Below are positions 23,633 to 33,843 of a DNA stretch of 64,000 nucleotides, piece after piece. The stretch comes from Synechococcus sp. M44_DOE_062. Lineage in GTDB: Bacteria; Cyanobacteriota; Cyanobacteriia; Thermostichales; Thermostichaceae. The stretch covers positions 1 to 64,000 of the forward strand of contig DVDX01000060.1 in assembly GCA_015295985.1 (NCBI GenBank), read 5' to 3'. Within the stretch, counting starts at the first letter, position 1; each line of letters begins with the position of its first letter. The position numbers and the translations under genes are program-made. The notes under the pieces were generated by a model. It searched no databases. It worked only from the letters and a program-made list of their open reading frames with translations, and was not told the DNA's origin.

Positions 23633-24229
23633 ATGGTCAGTCTATCTGCCAAGCCTCTAACTCTGGAAGACTTTCTACAACAGCCGGAAACTCAGCCCGC
23701 CAGCGAGTTCATCGAAGGAGAAATTATCCAGAAGCCCACACCACAGGGAAAACATAGCCGTCTCCAACTAAAGCTGGGTAGCTTCATTAACGAGATGTTG
23801 GAGCCTTCTCAACTGGGAATGGCATTTACAGAGCTGCGCTGCACCTTCGCCGGATACGCGATTGTGCCCGATATTTCTGTGATCCCCTGGGATCGGATCC
23901 CTGTGGACGAAGATGGCACCATTCAAAATCTCATCTCCTTTTGTCCTGATTGGATGATTGAGATTCTCTCTCCCGATCAAAATCCAATGAAGCTGGTCAA
24001 AAAAATCTTGATTGGCCTGGATCACGGCTGCCAAATGGGGTGGATTGTGGCTCCTGAAGAAAGGGTTGTTTTTGTCTGCCCTGCCGGGCAACAGCCAACG
24101 GTGCATGAGGATCCCCAAGAGGTGATCCCCGCTCCTGCCTTCGCCCAAGGGATCCAACTGACAATCGCGACTTTGTTTGGCTGGATGCAAGTTCAAGCTG
24201 ACGAGAGCCGCAAGCCCAACGCAGGATAG
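23633..24229 (+). CDS. Uma2-family (DUF820) putative endonuclease
   Basis: LTLEDFLQQPETQPASEFIEGEIIQKPTPQGKHSRLQ...VPDISVIPWDRIP...PDWMIEILSPDQ. Confidence 0.9.
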   Translation: MVSLSAKPLTLEDFLQQPETQPASEFIEGEIIQKPTPQGKHSRLQLKLGSFINEMLEPSQLGMAFTELRCTFAGYAIVPDISVIPWDRIPVDEDGTIQNLISFCPDWMIEILSPDQNPMKLVKKILIGLDHGCQMGWIVAPEERVVFVCPAGQQPTVHEDPQEVIPAPAFAQGIQLTIATLFGWMQVQADESRKPNAG

Positions 24230-24294
24230 AAAGGGAGTGGATCTCCTTCCACCCCTCAGTTCTTACCTCAATTCAAATTCAAGATTCACAAGAT

Positions 24295-25899
24295 TCAGTC
24301 GTTGTAGAGGGCAGGAGCTTGGGCAACCGTCTCACCAGTTTGGGGCAGCTCCTGCCGCAGCAGTGCCACCAGGGCATTAGTGGATTGGTCGTAGAGGCTG
24401 GTCACCAGTTTGGGATAGAGCCCAATGCCAATGATAGGGATCAGCAGGCAGGCGATGATGAACACCTCGCGCGGCTCGGCATCCACCAATTCTTCGTGTT
24501 CGGTGAGCTCTTTGTTCTCCGGGCCAAAGAAAATCTGCCGCAACATCGACAGCAGGTAGATAGGGGTCAGGATCACCCCAACTGCCGCCAGGAAAACCAC
24601 CACCAGCCGGAAGGGGAGAGAGTAAGCATCGGTGGTGGCCATGCCAATAAACACCATGATCTCGGCCACAAAGCCGCTCATCCCGGGTAGAGCCAAAGAG
24701 GCCAGCGAGCAGGCGGTGAACATGGAGAAGATCTTGGGCATCTTCAGGCCCACACCGCCCATTTCTTCCAGCTCCAGTGTGTGGGTGCGGTCGTAGGTGG
24801 CCCCCACCAAGAAGAACAGGCTGGCCCCAATGAGCCCGTGGGAGATCATCTGCAACATGGCCCCGCTCATGCCGATTTCGGTCAGGGATCCGATGCCGAT
24901 GAGCACAAAACCCATGTGGCTGATGGAAGAATAGGCGATCTTCCGCTTCAGGTTGCGCTGCGCGAAAGAGGTGAGGGCTGCAAAGATGATGTTCACCACT
25001 CCCAGTACGATCAGCACCGGCGCAAAGTAAAGATGGGCATCCGGCAGCATACCCGCATTCATACGCATTAGGGCATAGCCCCCCATCTTGAGCAGGATCC
25101 CCGCCAGCAGCATGTGCACCGGCGCAGTGGCTTCTCCATGGGCATCGGGCAGCCAGGTGTGCAAGGGGAAAATGGGCAGCTTCACCCCATAGGCAATGAG
25201 GAAGGCCCCGTACATCAGCAGTTGGAAGGTGAGCGGATAGGTCTTGCGGGCCAGATCCGTCATGTCAAAGCTGATGGGATCCCCGTAGAAGGCCATGGCC
25301 AGACCTGCCACCAAAATAAACAGGGAGCTGAGGGCCGTGTAGAGGATAAACTTGGTGGCCGCGTAGAGGCGGTTTGCCCCACCCCAAATGGAGAGGAGCA
25401 AGTACACCGGGATCAGCTCCAATTCCCACATCAGGAAGAAGAGCAACATGTCCTGCACGGCAAACACCCCGATTTGCCCGCCGTACATGGCCAACATCAA
25501 GAAGTAGAAGAGGCGAGGCTTGAGGGTGACCGGCCAAGCGGCCAAAATGGCTAGGGTGGTGATAAACGCCGTGAGCAGGATCAGCGGCATGGAGAGGCCA
25601 TCGGCCCCCACCGACCAACTCAAGCCCACTTGGGGTACCCAGGTATAGCGCTCCAGCAGTTGCAAGCCCGTCTGGCCGGGATCGTAGCCAACATAGAAGC
25701 CGGCCAGCAGAATCAGCAGATCCGTGACCGCGATGAACAAAGCAAACCAGCGGATCCGCTCGGCCAACTTTTGCGCATAGGCGCGGCTACTGGGATCCCC
25801 AGCCGGTGCTGGGATCCAGGGGATGAATAGGGCGGCCAACACAGGGTAAACGATGACCGTGGTCAGCCAAGGAAACTCGTTCAAGCTGGGCAGCGCCAT
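24295..25899 (-). CDS. ndhD: NAD(P)H-quinone oxidoreductase chain 4
   Basis: Multi-TM ORF with [41 protein letters not shown]. Confidence 0.94.
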   Translation of the reverse strand: MALPSLNEFPWLTTVIVYPVLAALFIPWIPAPAGDPSSRAYAQKLAERIRWFALFIAVTDLLILLAGFYVGYDPGQTGLQLLERYTWVPQVGLSWSVGADGLSMPLILLTAFITTLAILAAWPVTLKPRLFYFLMLAMYGGQIGVFAVQDMLLFFLMWELELIPVYLLLSIWGGANRLYAATKFILYTALSSLFILVAGLAMAFYGDPISFDMTDLARKTYPLTFQLLMYGAFLIAYGVKLPIFPLHTWLPDAHGEATAPVHMLLAGILLKMGGYALMRMNAGMLPDAHLYFAPVLIVLGVVNIIFAALTSFAQRNLKRKIAYSSISHMGFVLIGIGSLTEIGMSGAMLQMISHGLIGASLFFLVGATYDRTHTLELEEMGGVGLKMPKIFSMFTACSLASLALPGMSGFVAEIMVFIGMATTDAYSLPFRLVVVFLAAVGVILTPIYLLSMLRQIFFGPENKELTEHEELVDAEPREVFIIACLLIPIIGIGLYPKLVTSLYDQSTNALVALLRQELPQTGETVAQAPALYND

Positions 25900-26137
25900 G
25901 GATGTAACCTCGTTTGTGCCATACCACCAGGGGGATCCTTGCGGGCTGCAATCCGACAGCCCTTTACCAGAATCGCCCTTGAGTATCTATGCTTAGCAGA
26001 TTTACAGGATTATCTTAAGGCTCCCTCTCCCTTTCCGTTGGGATCCCTGGGATGGAGCAGATGCATTGGTGGATGTTGTACCCGAAAATCAGAAGGAAGT
26101 AATCTTTCACTGTCCTCCCAAGGTAACCCATCTCATC

Positions 26138-27016
26138 ATGCCTCAACCCAAACTGATCATCCACGGCGGAGCCGGCAGCGCCCTGGAAGGGGAAAGCAGC
26201 CTGGAAAAAGTGAGGGGATCCCTGCGGCAGGTGGTGGAGAGTACCTACGAGCTGCTACTAGCCGGGCAGAGTGCCGAGGCGGCGGTGATGCATGCCTGCC
26301 AGTTGCTGGAAGATGATCCGCTCTACAACGCTGGGACGGGGTCGGTCTTGCAATCGGATGGGCAGATCCGCATGAGCGCTGCTCTCATGAACGGGGCCAC
26401 CCAGTCTTTTAGCGGGGTGATCAATGTCAGTCGGGTTCAGCATCCCATCCTCATGGCCCAGGCTCTGCAATCTAGCCCGGATCGGGTGGTAGCCGAACAA
26501 GGGGCGGCAGAGCTGGCGCGGGAACTGAAGTTGCCAGTCTATGACCCAGCCACTCTCAAGCGGGTTCAAGAGTGGGTGCAGTTGCGCCAAACCCATCCCC
26601 CAACCAGGGTTCTCACCGCTCTGGCCATGGGCACGGTGGGAGCGGTGGCGCTGGATCAACAGGGGCAAATCTGTGCCGGCACCTCCACCGGCGGGCGGGG
26701 GTTCGAACGGGTGGGGCGGGTGAGCGATTCGGCCACTCCGGCGGGAACCTATGCCAGTGCAGCGGCGGGGGTCAGTTGCACCGGTGTTGGGGAAGATATT
26801 TTGGATGAGAGCTTGGCGGCGCGGATCGTGATTCGAGTGGAAGATGGCCTCAGCTTGAAAGCTGCCATGGCCAAGTCTTTTCAAGAGGCCCGCCAACGTC
26901 GCCGCTCCTTCGGGGCCATTGCTCTATCGCGTTCGGGCGAGATTGCTTGGGATACCACCACCGACCTGCTGCTGGCCGCCTATCACGATGGGCAGGGGAT
27001 CGGCTTGACAATCTAA
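26138..27016 (+). CDS. isoaspartyl peptidase/L-asparaginase (Ntn-hydrolase)
   Basis: KLIIHGGAGSALEGE, YNAGTGSVLQSDGQIRMSAALMNG and GTVGAVALDQQGQICAGTSTGG (catalytic Thr). Confidence 0.92.
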   Translation: MPQPKLIIHGGAGSALEGESSLEKVRGSLRQVVESTYELLLAGQSAEAAVMHACQLLEDDPLYNAGTGSVLQSDGQIRMSAALMNGATQSFSGVINVSRVQHPILMAQALQSSPDRVVAEQGAAELARELKLPVYDPATLKRVQEWVQLRQTHPPTRVLTALAMGTVGAVALDQQGQICAGTSTGGRGFERVGRVSDSATPAGTYASAAAGVSCTGVGEDILDESLAARIVIRVEDGLSLKAAMAKSFQEARQRRRSFGAIALSRSGEIAWDTTTDLLLAAYHDGQGIGLTI

Positions 27017-27132
27017 ACTGCCAACTGAGCTTGCGGGATTAGACCTGGACAAGCCTAAGGCGGTTGGGTAAGAGTAGAAATAGTACTTAAACAAACCAAG
27101 TCCGCTCCCTGGCGGGCCACTGTAGGGCGTTT

Positions 27133-28167
27133 ATGGCACTTCACGCGGAGTTACACCGCCATTTGGGCGGGTCGGTTGTTCCCCGGATTCTGTGGCGCTA
27201 TTTCCATCGCCAGGGATCCCCTTTGGCACAGCGCTTTCCCACCTATGCCGAGTTTGAGGAGTTCTACACGCGCCCGCGCAACACCCTCGAAGATTACTTA
27301 GAGCTGCACACACTGGTGGAACAGGTGCAAACCCTGGAAACCCTGCCCTATTTTATCTACCGCCTGCTGCGGGGAGCTTACGTCTTTGAGGATCTGGCCT
27401 ACCTAGAGATTCGCTACACTCCCTACCTGCGCACGGATCCCACCCTGGATGAGGCGGAGCGCCTCAAGCAGATGCGCCAGGTGATCGAGACGGTGGGACA
27501 GGCCAGCCAACAGCGGGAGTATCCCATCGTCACCACCCAGATCGTCTGTTTGCACTCGCGCCTGCCCAGCCACATCAACCGGGCCATGGTGGAAGCTGCC
27601 GCCGAGTCGGAGTATGTGTGTGCCATTGACTTGGCCGGGGGAGACAAGCCCTATGGCGAACGCATGGACGAGTGGATTGAGCTGTTCAAGTATGCGCTGG
27701 CCCGCGGCCTAAAAACCACTGCCCACCTGTACGAAACGTTGGATGGCTGCTACCCGCAGTTGCTGCCCTATGTCTCGCGGATCGGCCATGGCATTCAGAT
27801 CCCTCTCCACTATCCAGAATTGCTGCCGGAGCTGGCACGGCGAGGGCAATGCTTGGAAGTTTGTCCTACCACCTATCTAAAAACAGGAACCCTGCCCAGT
27901 TTGGAGCCCCTCAAGATTGTGTTTGACCGCTGCTTTGACGCGGGAGTAGATATTGCCATCTGTACTGACAACGCCGGCTTGCACAATGTGCGCCTGCCGT
28001 TTGAATACGAGAACCTGCTGACCCACGACATCATTGATTTCGAGCAGCTCAAACACTGCCAGGAAGCAGCCTTTCGTCACGCTTTTGCCTGGCCCTACAA
28101 GGGGCGTCCAGCCTCATTGTTGTCGGAGTTGCAGCAGGGGGTATCTGCCTCTTTGGTGGCTCTCTAG
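27133..28167 (+). CDS. adenosine deaminase family protein
   Basis: ALHAELHRHLGGSVVPRILWRYF, RIGHGIQ, EVCPTTYLKTG, ICTDNAGLHN. Confidence 0.88.
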   Translation: MALHAELHRHLGGSVVPRILWRYFHRQGSPLAQRFPTYAEFEEFYTRPRNTLEDYLELHTLVEQVQTLETLPYFIYRLLRGAYVFEDLAYLEIRYTPYLRTDPTLDEAERLKQMRQVIETVGQASQQREYPIVTTQIVCLHSRLPSHINRAMVEAAAESEYVCAIDLAGGDKPYGERMDEWIELFKYALARGLKTTAHLYETLDGCYPQLLPYVSRIGHGIQIPLHYPELLPELARRGQCLEVCPTTYLKTGTLPSLEPLKIVFDRCFDAGVDIAICTDNAGLHNVRLPFEYENLLTHDIIDFEQLKHCQEAAFRHAFAWPYKGRPASLLSELQQGVSASLVAL

Positions 28168-28358
28168 GTGATGGGCTGCTGACTGCTTTTCCAAGTTTTT
28201 CATCCTGACTTCTTATGGGGAAGGGATCCGCAACAGGGCTAGGGGCAGTTTTCGCAGGGGAAATAACGGCTTGGATCCCTTGCTCAGAGGGATGTTGAGC
28301 GGCTTCCGAGGGTGGATGCAGCCCAACAGAATCCAATGCTGAGTCTACTGAGTCAAGC

Positions 28359-29162
28359 ATGAAGGTTTACATCAGCGCCGATATCGAGGGGATCGCTGGC
28401 ATCGGCCATTGGGATGAGGCCACCATCGGACAGCCAGGTTATGAGCCATTCCGAGAGCAGATGACCCGAGAAGTGATCGCGGCTTGTGAGGGATCCCTGG
28501 CTGCCGGAGCCACGCAGATCACGGTCAAAGATGCCCATGACTCGGGGCGGAACCTCATCCCTGAGCGGTTGCCGGAGCCGGTGCAACTCATCCGCGGCTG
28601 GAGCGGCCACCCCTACTGCATGGTGCAAGAGCTGGATCGCAGTTACGATGCCTTGATCTTGATCGGCTATCATGCCCGCGCCGGATCTGCTGCCAACCCC
28701 CTCGCCCACACCTACACCACCGAAGTTAGCCAAATCCGACTGAACGGCCAGGCCATCGCCGAGTTTCACCTGGTCAGCCTCACGGCTGCCTATGAGGGAG
28801 TCCCGGTTGTGTTTGTAGCCGGAGATGCAGAGGTGTGTGCCGCAGCGAAAGCTTATGACGCCCAAATCGAGACGGTGGTCACCCACAAAGGGATGGGCCA
28901 GTCGGTGATTGCGCCACATCCGCAGCAAGTTTTGCGGGCCATCCGCCAAGGTGTAGAGGGATCCCTGAGGCAGTTGTCGGCCTACCGGCCTCGCCCACTG
29001 CCGGATCACTTTCAATTGGAAGTGGACTACAAGGATCCTGCCCGGGCCTACCGCAAGTCTTTTTATCCCGGCTGCCGGTGGGTTGCCGATGCCACGGTTC
29101 GGCTGGAAGTTTCCGACTGGTTTGAGGTGTTGCGGGCTTTGGAGTTTATCGTACTCACCTAG
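28359..29162 (+). CDS. M55-family D-aminopeptidase (DppA-like)
   Basis: MKVYISADIEGIAGIGHWDEA, DAHDSGRNLIPERLPEPVQLIRGW. Confidence 0.9.
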   Translation: MKVYISADIEGIAGIGHWDEATIGQPGYEPFREQMTREVIAACEGSLAAGATQITVKDAHDSGRNLIPERLPEPVQLIRGWSGHPYCMVQELDRSYDALILIGYHARAGSAANPLAHTYTTEVSQIRLNGQAIAEFHLVSLTAAYEGVPVVFVAGDAEVCAAAKAYDAQIETVVTHKGMGQSVIAPHPQQVLRAIRQGVEGSLRQLSAYRPRPLPDHFQLEVDYKDPARAYRKSFYPGCRWVADATVRLEVSDWFEVLRALEFIVLT

Positions 29163-30228
29163 CCGCGTCTGATGGGGATCCAAATGGCATCTCGATAAGG
29201 CAAGCGGCAGCTTCCTTGAGGCTGGTCTCGGAAAGGTCAGACAGCTCAATCCGGGCCCGAATGCGATTGAAGTTTTGCTGCAGCCCGTGCCAATAGGTGG
29301 GGTCGTAGTGCTGCTCCAACAACTCCCGTACAAACTGCGGCCAGTCTTGGGCGTCGATCAGCTCAAACCAACGCTGCAAGCAGGCCTGGCCAAGGCGGGA
29401 CTTCAGAGGCAGCAATTTCCCCTTTAGCGCTTGGGGGTGGGCAATCCAGTGGGGATAATGGGCGATCAACCCCTTGACTCGCTCCTCCAAGGGCAACTGC
29501 ACTTCGACACAGTCGGCTTGGGTAAGGGCTTGCCAAAGGGCAGGCGGCAGATGGAGCTGGCCCACTTTGGCACTCTCAGCTTCCACCCAGACCGGCTTAG
29601 CGGGATCCCACTGGAGAAAAACCTGCACCAGTTGACTTTCAAAGCTCTTCTGACTGGGCTGCGGCGTTCCCCACTCAGCCCCCAGAAGGGATCCCCGGTG
29701 ACAGGCCAGCTTTTCTAGATCGAGGACTTGGGATCCCTGTTGGCGCAGATGGTCAAGCAACTGGGTTTTGCCACTCCCTGTTGGCCCGCAGAGCACTCGG
29801 TAGGTAAATTCCTGGGGCAAGATCTGCAGTTGCCGGCGCACCCAGGCCCGGTAAGTTTTGTAGCCCCCTTGCAAGACCGTAACCTGCCAGCCCACCTGGG
29901 ACAACACCAACGCCAAGCTGGCAGAGCGCTGCCCACCGCGCCAGCAGTAGATTAGGGGCCGGTAATCGCGATCTTTATCGGCAAAATGGGTTTGCAAGTG
30001 GCGACTGATGTTCTGGGCCACCAAGCTTGCCCCTCGTTTGCGGGCTGTAAAGGGATTCACCTGCTTGTAGAGCGTGCCCACCTCTGCCCGTTCTGTATCG
30101 TAGAGTACAGGCAAGTTGATGGCTCCCGGCCAATGATCCTCTGCAAACTCTGTCGGAGAGCGCACATCGATGATTTCGCTGTAGGTGTGCAGCCAGGGCT
30201 CTGCAGTGAAGTGAATCGGAGGAGACAC
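29155..30228 (-). CDS. mnmH: tRNA 2-selenouridine synthase (rhodanese + P-loop)
   Basis: IIDVRSPTEFAEDHWPGAINLPVLYDTERAEVGTLYKQ, YCWRGGQRSASLALVLSQVGW, VLCGPTGSGKTQLL. 3' end overlaps the convergent M55 peptidase by 8 bp. Confidence 0.92.
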   Translation of the reverse strand: MSPPIHFTAEPWLHTYSEIIDVRSPTEFAEDHWPGAINLPVLYDTERAEVGTLYKQVNPFTARKRGASLVAQNISRHLQTHFADKDRDYRPLIYCWRGGQRSASLALVLSQVGWQVTVLQGGYKTYRAWVRRQLQILPQEFTYRVLCGPTGSGKTQLLDHLRQQGSQVLDLEKLACHRGSLLGAEWGTPQPSQKSFESQLVQVFLQWDPAKPVWVEAESAKVGQLHLPPALWQALTQADCVEVQLPLEERVKGLIAHYPHWIAHPQALKGKLLPLKSRLGQACLQRWFELIDAQDWPQFVRELLEQHYDPTYWHGLQQNFNRIRARIELSDLSETSLKEAAACLIEMPFGSPSDAAR

Positions 30229-30447
30229 AAACTTAGGGATGGAAATGGCAAGCTAGCGCGATCTTGAACAGTTTCTAGCTTAGCCAACGCTGCTGCTCAA
30301 GGAAGCCCAGGGCTAACCCTAGCCCATCCCCTCGCGGGTGGACTTCTCGCTTTTCCAGAAGTTTAGGCAAGGTCCCTGGAACATGCAGGATGCCATTTGC
30401 CGCTCTCAAAAAAGTTACAGAGGTCTTCAGGCTCTCCAGGTGCCATC

Positions 30448-31284
30448 TCAGATAGAAAGGTGAGCTCGAACTTTTTCTTCATCCATTTGGTCGGTCGGCC
30501 CTTCCATGATAAGGGATCCATTTTCCATGAGATAAAAGTAATCGGCTAGGCTTTGGGCAAACTCAAAATACTGCTCCACCAGCAGCACGGAAACCCCTCG
30601 CTCTTTCTGAATGCGGGTGATGGCTTCTTCGATCTCGATAATGATGGAGGGTTGGATCCCTTCTGTGGGCTCATCTAGGAGCAAAAGTTTGGGCTCCGCC
30701 ACCAAAGCTCTGGCAATCGCTAACTGCTGCTGCTGCCCACCGCTCAAATCCCCGCCTAGACGTTTAAGAAAAGAACGCAGAATTGGGAATAAGTCATAGA
30801 TAAACTCAGGTATGATCCGTTCTTTGTTTGGGGCAGCTTCTAACCCCACCAGCAGGTTTTCCTCAACCGTTAAGCGGGGAAAAATCTCCCGTCCTTGGGG
30901 CACATAGCCGATACCGGCACGGGCTCGCCAATTGGGAGGGTAATGGTTAATAGGACGGCCCTCAAAAGCAATTTTGCCTGTGCAGTCTTTCAGAAGCCCC
31001 ATCAGGGCTTTAAGCGTGGTGGTTTTGCCCATGCCATTGCGACCCAGAAGGCAAACCGCTTGGCCCGGAAAGATCTTAAAAGAGAGATCCTTTACAATTA
31101 AGCTCTGGCCGTAGTAAACCCTCAAATCGGAGACCTCCAGAAGAGGCCCAGATCCATCTCGGGATAGATTTTGTGTTGCGGTCGCGTTTTCCGTGTTCAT
31201 GGGCCTGCGCATGGTTTGGCTAGATACAGAGCTATGGCCTTTCTGTTTAGTTTTTTGCCTTATGGGATCCGAGATAGACCTCAA
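30448..31284 (-). CDS. urtE: urea ABC transporter ATP-binding subunit
   Basis: LGRNGMGKTTTLKALMGL, LSGGQQQQLAIARAL; last gene of urt operon; start may be 31200 (MNTENATATQ). Confidence 0.9.
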   Translation of the reverse strand: MRSISDPIRQKTKQKGHSSVSSQTMRRPMNTENATATQNLSRDGSGPLLEVSDLRVYYGQSLIVKDLSFKIFPGQAVCLLGRNGMGKTTTLKALMGLLKDCTGKIAFEGRPINHYPPNWRARAGIGYVPQGREIFPRLTVEENLLVGLEAAPNKERIIPEFIYDLFPILRSFLKRLGGDLSGGQQQQLAIARALVAEPKLLLLDEPTEGIQPSIIIEIEEAITRIQKERGVSVLLVEQYFEFAQSLADYFYLMENGSLIMEGPTDQMDEEKVRAHLSI

Positions 31285-32044
31285 TAACTCTCGGGTCGTT
31301 TTTCACATCCTCAAAGGTACCTTCGCACAGCACCGATCCCTGGTGCAAAACAGTAACCTTGCGGGCAATTTGCCGGACAAATACCATATCATGTTCAATC
31401 ACCAAAATGGTGTGGCTTTGGGCTAAGGATTGAATCAACTCTCCTGTAGCTTCTGTTTCTTTGTCCGTCATCCCGGCTACGCATTCATCCAGCAGTAGCA
31501 AATCTGGATCTTGAGCAATCACCATGCCAATCTCCAACCATTGCTTTTCTCCGTGGGAAAGCAGCCCTGCTGGAACCCGATCCTTATGGCTGAGGCCAAT
31601 GGTTTCCAAAAGAGCATCCGTCTCTTCTCGCAGATGCTTTTTGCCAAATAGGGTGGGAAAAACCCTTTTGTTGGGGTTGAGGGATAGCTCCAAGTTTTCT
31701 CGCACACTCAAGTTTTGATAGACCCGCGGTGTCTGAAACTTGCGCCCAACACCCAAAATGGAGATCTCATGTTCCTTGAGCTTGGTTAGATCCTTTCCTT
31801 TGAACAGCACTCGCCCTCGAGTGGGCTTAACCTTGCCCGTCAGCACATCGAGAAACGTAGTCTTGCCTGCCCCATTGGGGCCGATGACCACCCGCAGCTC
31901 CCCTTCCTCCAGAGAGAAGTTCAGCCTGTCCAAAGCCTTGAAGCCATCAAAGCTGACGGTGAGATCCTGAGTTTGTAAAATTTGTCGGGTAGCGGTGGGA
32001 GCTGCAGTGAGCATAGGGATCACATCCAAGAACGGAAAGGCCAA
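31247..32044 (-). CDS. urtD: urea ABC transporter ATP-binding subunit
   Basis: GPNGAGKTTFLDVLTGKVKPTRG, LLLLDECVAGMTDKET. Confidence 0.9.
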   Translation of the reverse strand: MAFPFLDVIPMLTAAPTATRQILQTQDLTVSFDGFKALDRLNFSLEEGELRVVIGPNGAGKTTFLDVLTGKVKPTRGRVLFKGKDLTKLKEHEISILGVGRKFQTPRVYQNLSVRENLELSLNPNKRVFPTLFGKKHLREETDALLETIGLSHKDRVPAGLLSHGEKQWLEIGMVIAQDPDLLLLDECVAGMTDKETEATGELIQSLAQSHTILVIEHDMVFVRQIARKVTVLHQGSVLCEGTFEDVKNDPRVIEVYLGSHKAKN

Positions 32045-32180
32045 AGGTCAAACCGGATTCTCAACCCATCAAATAAACCCATCAAATAGGGGAGGAAACT
32101 TGGCATCGCTGGCTCACCCATGAGATCTGGAATCCTCTTATATCTTGCACATAACTGACATCCTCAAGAGAAAGCCAGAT

Positions 32181-33326
32181 TTAGGCCGGAGAAGTATTTG
32201 CTAAACGCCTGCGCCAAAGCTGAACGGTGACCCAAAGTTGCCTGCCTTGGGTGCGCACCCAGCCCACCAGTCCATCCGGCAACACCAGCACCACCAGCAG
32301 GAACAATCCCCCTTGGAAAAACAGCCAAATCTCCGGAAAATTTTCGCTCAGCAAGCTCTTGGCAAAGTTGACCAACAGAGCCCCCAGCACTGCCCCCACC
32401 AAACTGGCCCGACCTCCCACTGCTACCCAGATCACCATTTCAATGGAAAAGGGAACGGCCATCGCGTTGGGAGAGATGATCCCGGTTTGCAAGGTAAACA
32501 GCGCTCCGGCAATGCCTGCCAGGGCAGCAGACACAGCAAACACCAGCACTTTAAAGCCGGTGGGATCGTAGCCGGAAAAACGAACCCGTGGCTCGTCATC
32601 TCGAATGGCTACCAGGATCCGACCAAACAAGCCGCTGGTGAGCCAACGACAGAGAAGGTAAGCCAAAACCACCGCCACGACTGTAGTGACATAGACAGCA
32701 AAGCGCATCTCGGACGAGTTGACATCTAAGCCAAACAAGGTCTGGAAGTTGGTTAGGCCATTGGTACCGTTAATTAAGCGCTGTTGGCCATTGAAGAAGT
32801 TAAAGAAAATAATCGTGGTGGCCTGAGTTAAAATGGAGAAATAAACCCCCCGGATGCGATTTCTCACCACCAAATACCCCAGGGCTGCCGCCACCAAAGC
32901 CGGGATCAAGACCACGGCAACAGCCGTGAAGGGAAACGAATAAAAGGGGTACCAAAACCAGGGCAATTCCGTTACCCCATAGAGGCTGAAAAACTCCGGT
33001 ATCTGACCTTCCGGCAATTGCAGCTTCAGGTGCATTCCCAGAGCGTAGCCACCCAAAGCAAAGAACACCCCATGCCCCAGACTGAGCATGCCAGTATAGC
33101 CCCAGATGAGGTCGATCCCCAAAGCCACAATGCTGAGGGCCAGAAATCGTCCCAGTAGGTTAAGCCGAAAACCGGACAACACAGTTGGGGCCACAAAGAT
33201 CAAGGCCAGCACCAAAAGGACAAGGATCCCGGCCTCCCATAGGAGCTTGCGAGAAGGACTGGGATCCCGCTCGGCAGCGGGAACAGCCACTTCATGGTCA
33301 GCACGGGGGGGATGAACCAGTTTCAT
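32181..33326 (-). CDS. urtC: urea ABC transporter permease
   Basis: Multi-TM LivM-like ORF with GIDLIWGYTGMLSLGHGVFFALGGYALGMHL. Confidence 0.92.
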   Translation of the reverse strand: MKLVHPPRADHEVAVPAAERDPSPSRKLLWEAGILVLLVLALIFVAPTVLSGFRLNLLGRFLALSIVALGIDLIWGYTGMLSLGHGVFFALGGYALGMHLKLQLPEGQIPEFFSLYGVTELPWFWYPFYSFPFTAVAVVLIPALVAAALGYLVVRNRIRGVYFSILTQATTIIFFNFFNGQQRLINGTNGLTNFQTLFGLDVNSSEMRFAVYVTTVVAVVLAYLLCRWLTSGLFGRILVAIRDDEPRVRFSGYDPTGFKVLVFAVSAALAGIAGALFTLQTGIISPNAMAVPFSIEMVIWVAVGGRASLVGAVLGALLVNFAKSLLSENFPEIWLFFQGGLFLLVVLVLPDGLVGWVRTQGRQLWVTVQLWRRRLANTSPA

Positions 33327-33835
33327 GGGCTTTGTGAGGGAGTAGAAGATGAGGGATCTAACCAGAAAGATTCGCTCAAGAGAGCCGATAGCGTCAGTTC
33401 CACAGGCAACTGTCCAGGGATCCGGAAGTCAGGGTATTCCAACTGAACCGTCTCCGCCGCCTCTTGCAACAGTTCTGGCAGGTTTTCCAACAGCACTTGG
33501 CTCAAACTGGGGGAGTCTCGCAGGTTACGCTGGAGCTGCCGCCGTTGCTCGCGAACGATCAATTCCCATCCTCGATAGTTCTCGGGCTGGGGTAGATAGC
33601 ATCGCTTGAGCAGGTGCTGCAGCAGAATCTCGGCTCGGTTGAGGATCTCTCGTTTTTCGGAGCGGCCCAAGCTCTCTACCTCGTCAATGAGATGGTTCAG
33701 ATCCAGATGGTCAAAGTCTCGCTTCTTGAGACGCTCTGCCGTATCCAGGATCCAGAGGTAGAAATCCCGATCGTAAAGGCTGGCGGTGGGGTCTGACTCC
33801 AGGGCTTGAGACATGGGATCCCTCAGCAAACGCAA
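33323..33835 (-). CDS. DUF29-family protein
   Basis: SLYDRDFYLWILDTAERLKKRDFDHLDLNHLIDEVESLGRSEKREILNRAEILLQHLLKRCYLPQ; 3' end overlaps urtC start by 4 bp. Confidence 0.9.
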   Translation of the reverse strand: MRLLRDPMSQALESDPTASLYDRDFYLWILDTAERLKKRDFDHLDLNHLIDEVESLGRSEKREILNRAEILLQHLLKRCYLPQPENYRGWELIVREQRRQLQRNLRDSPSLSQVLLENLPELLQEAAETVQLEYPDFRIPGQLPVELTLSALLSESFWLDPSSSTPSQSP

Positions 33836-33843
33836 CAGCTTCC

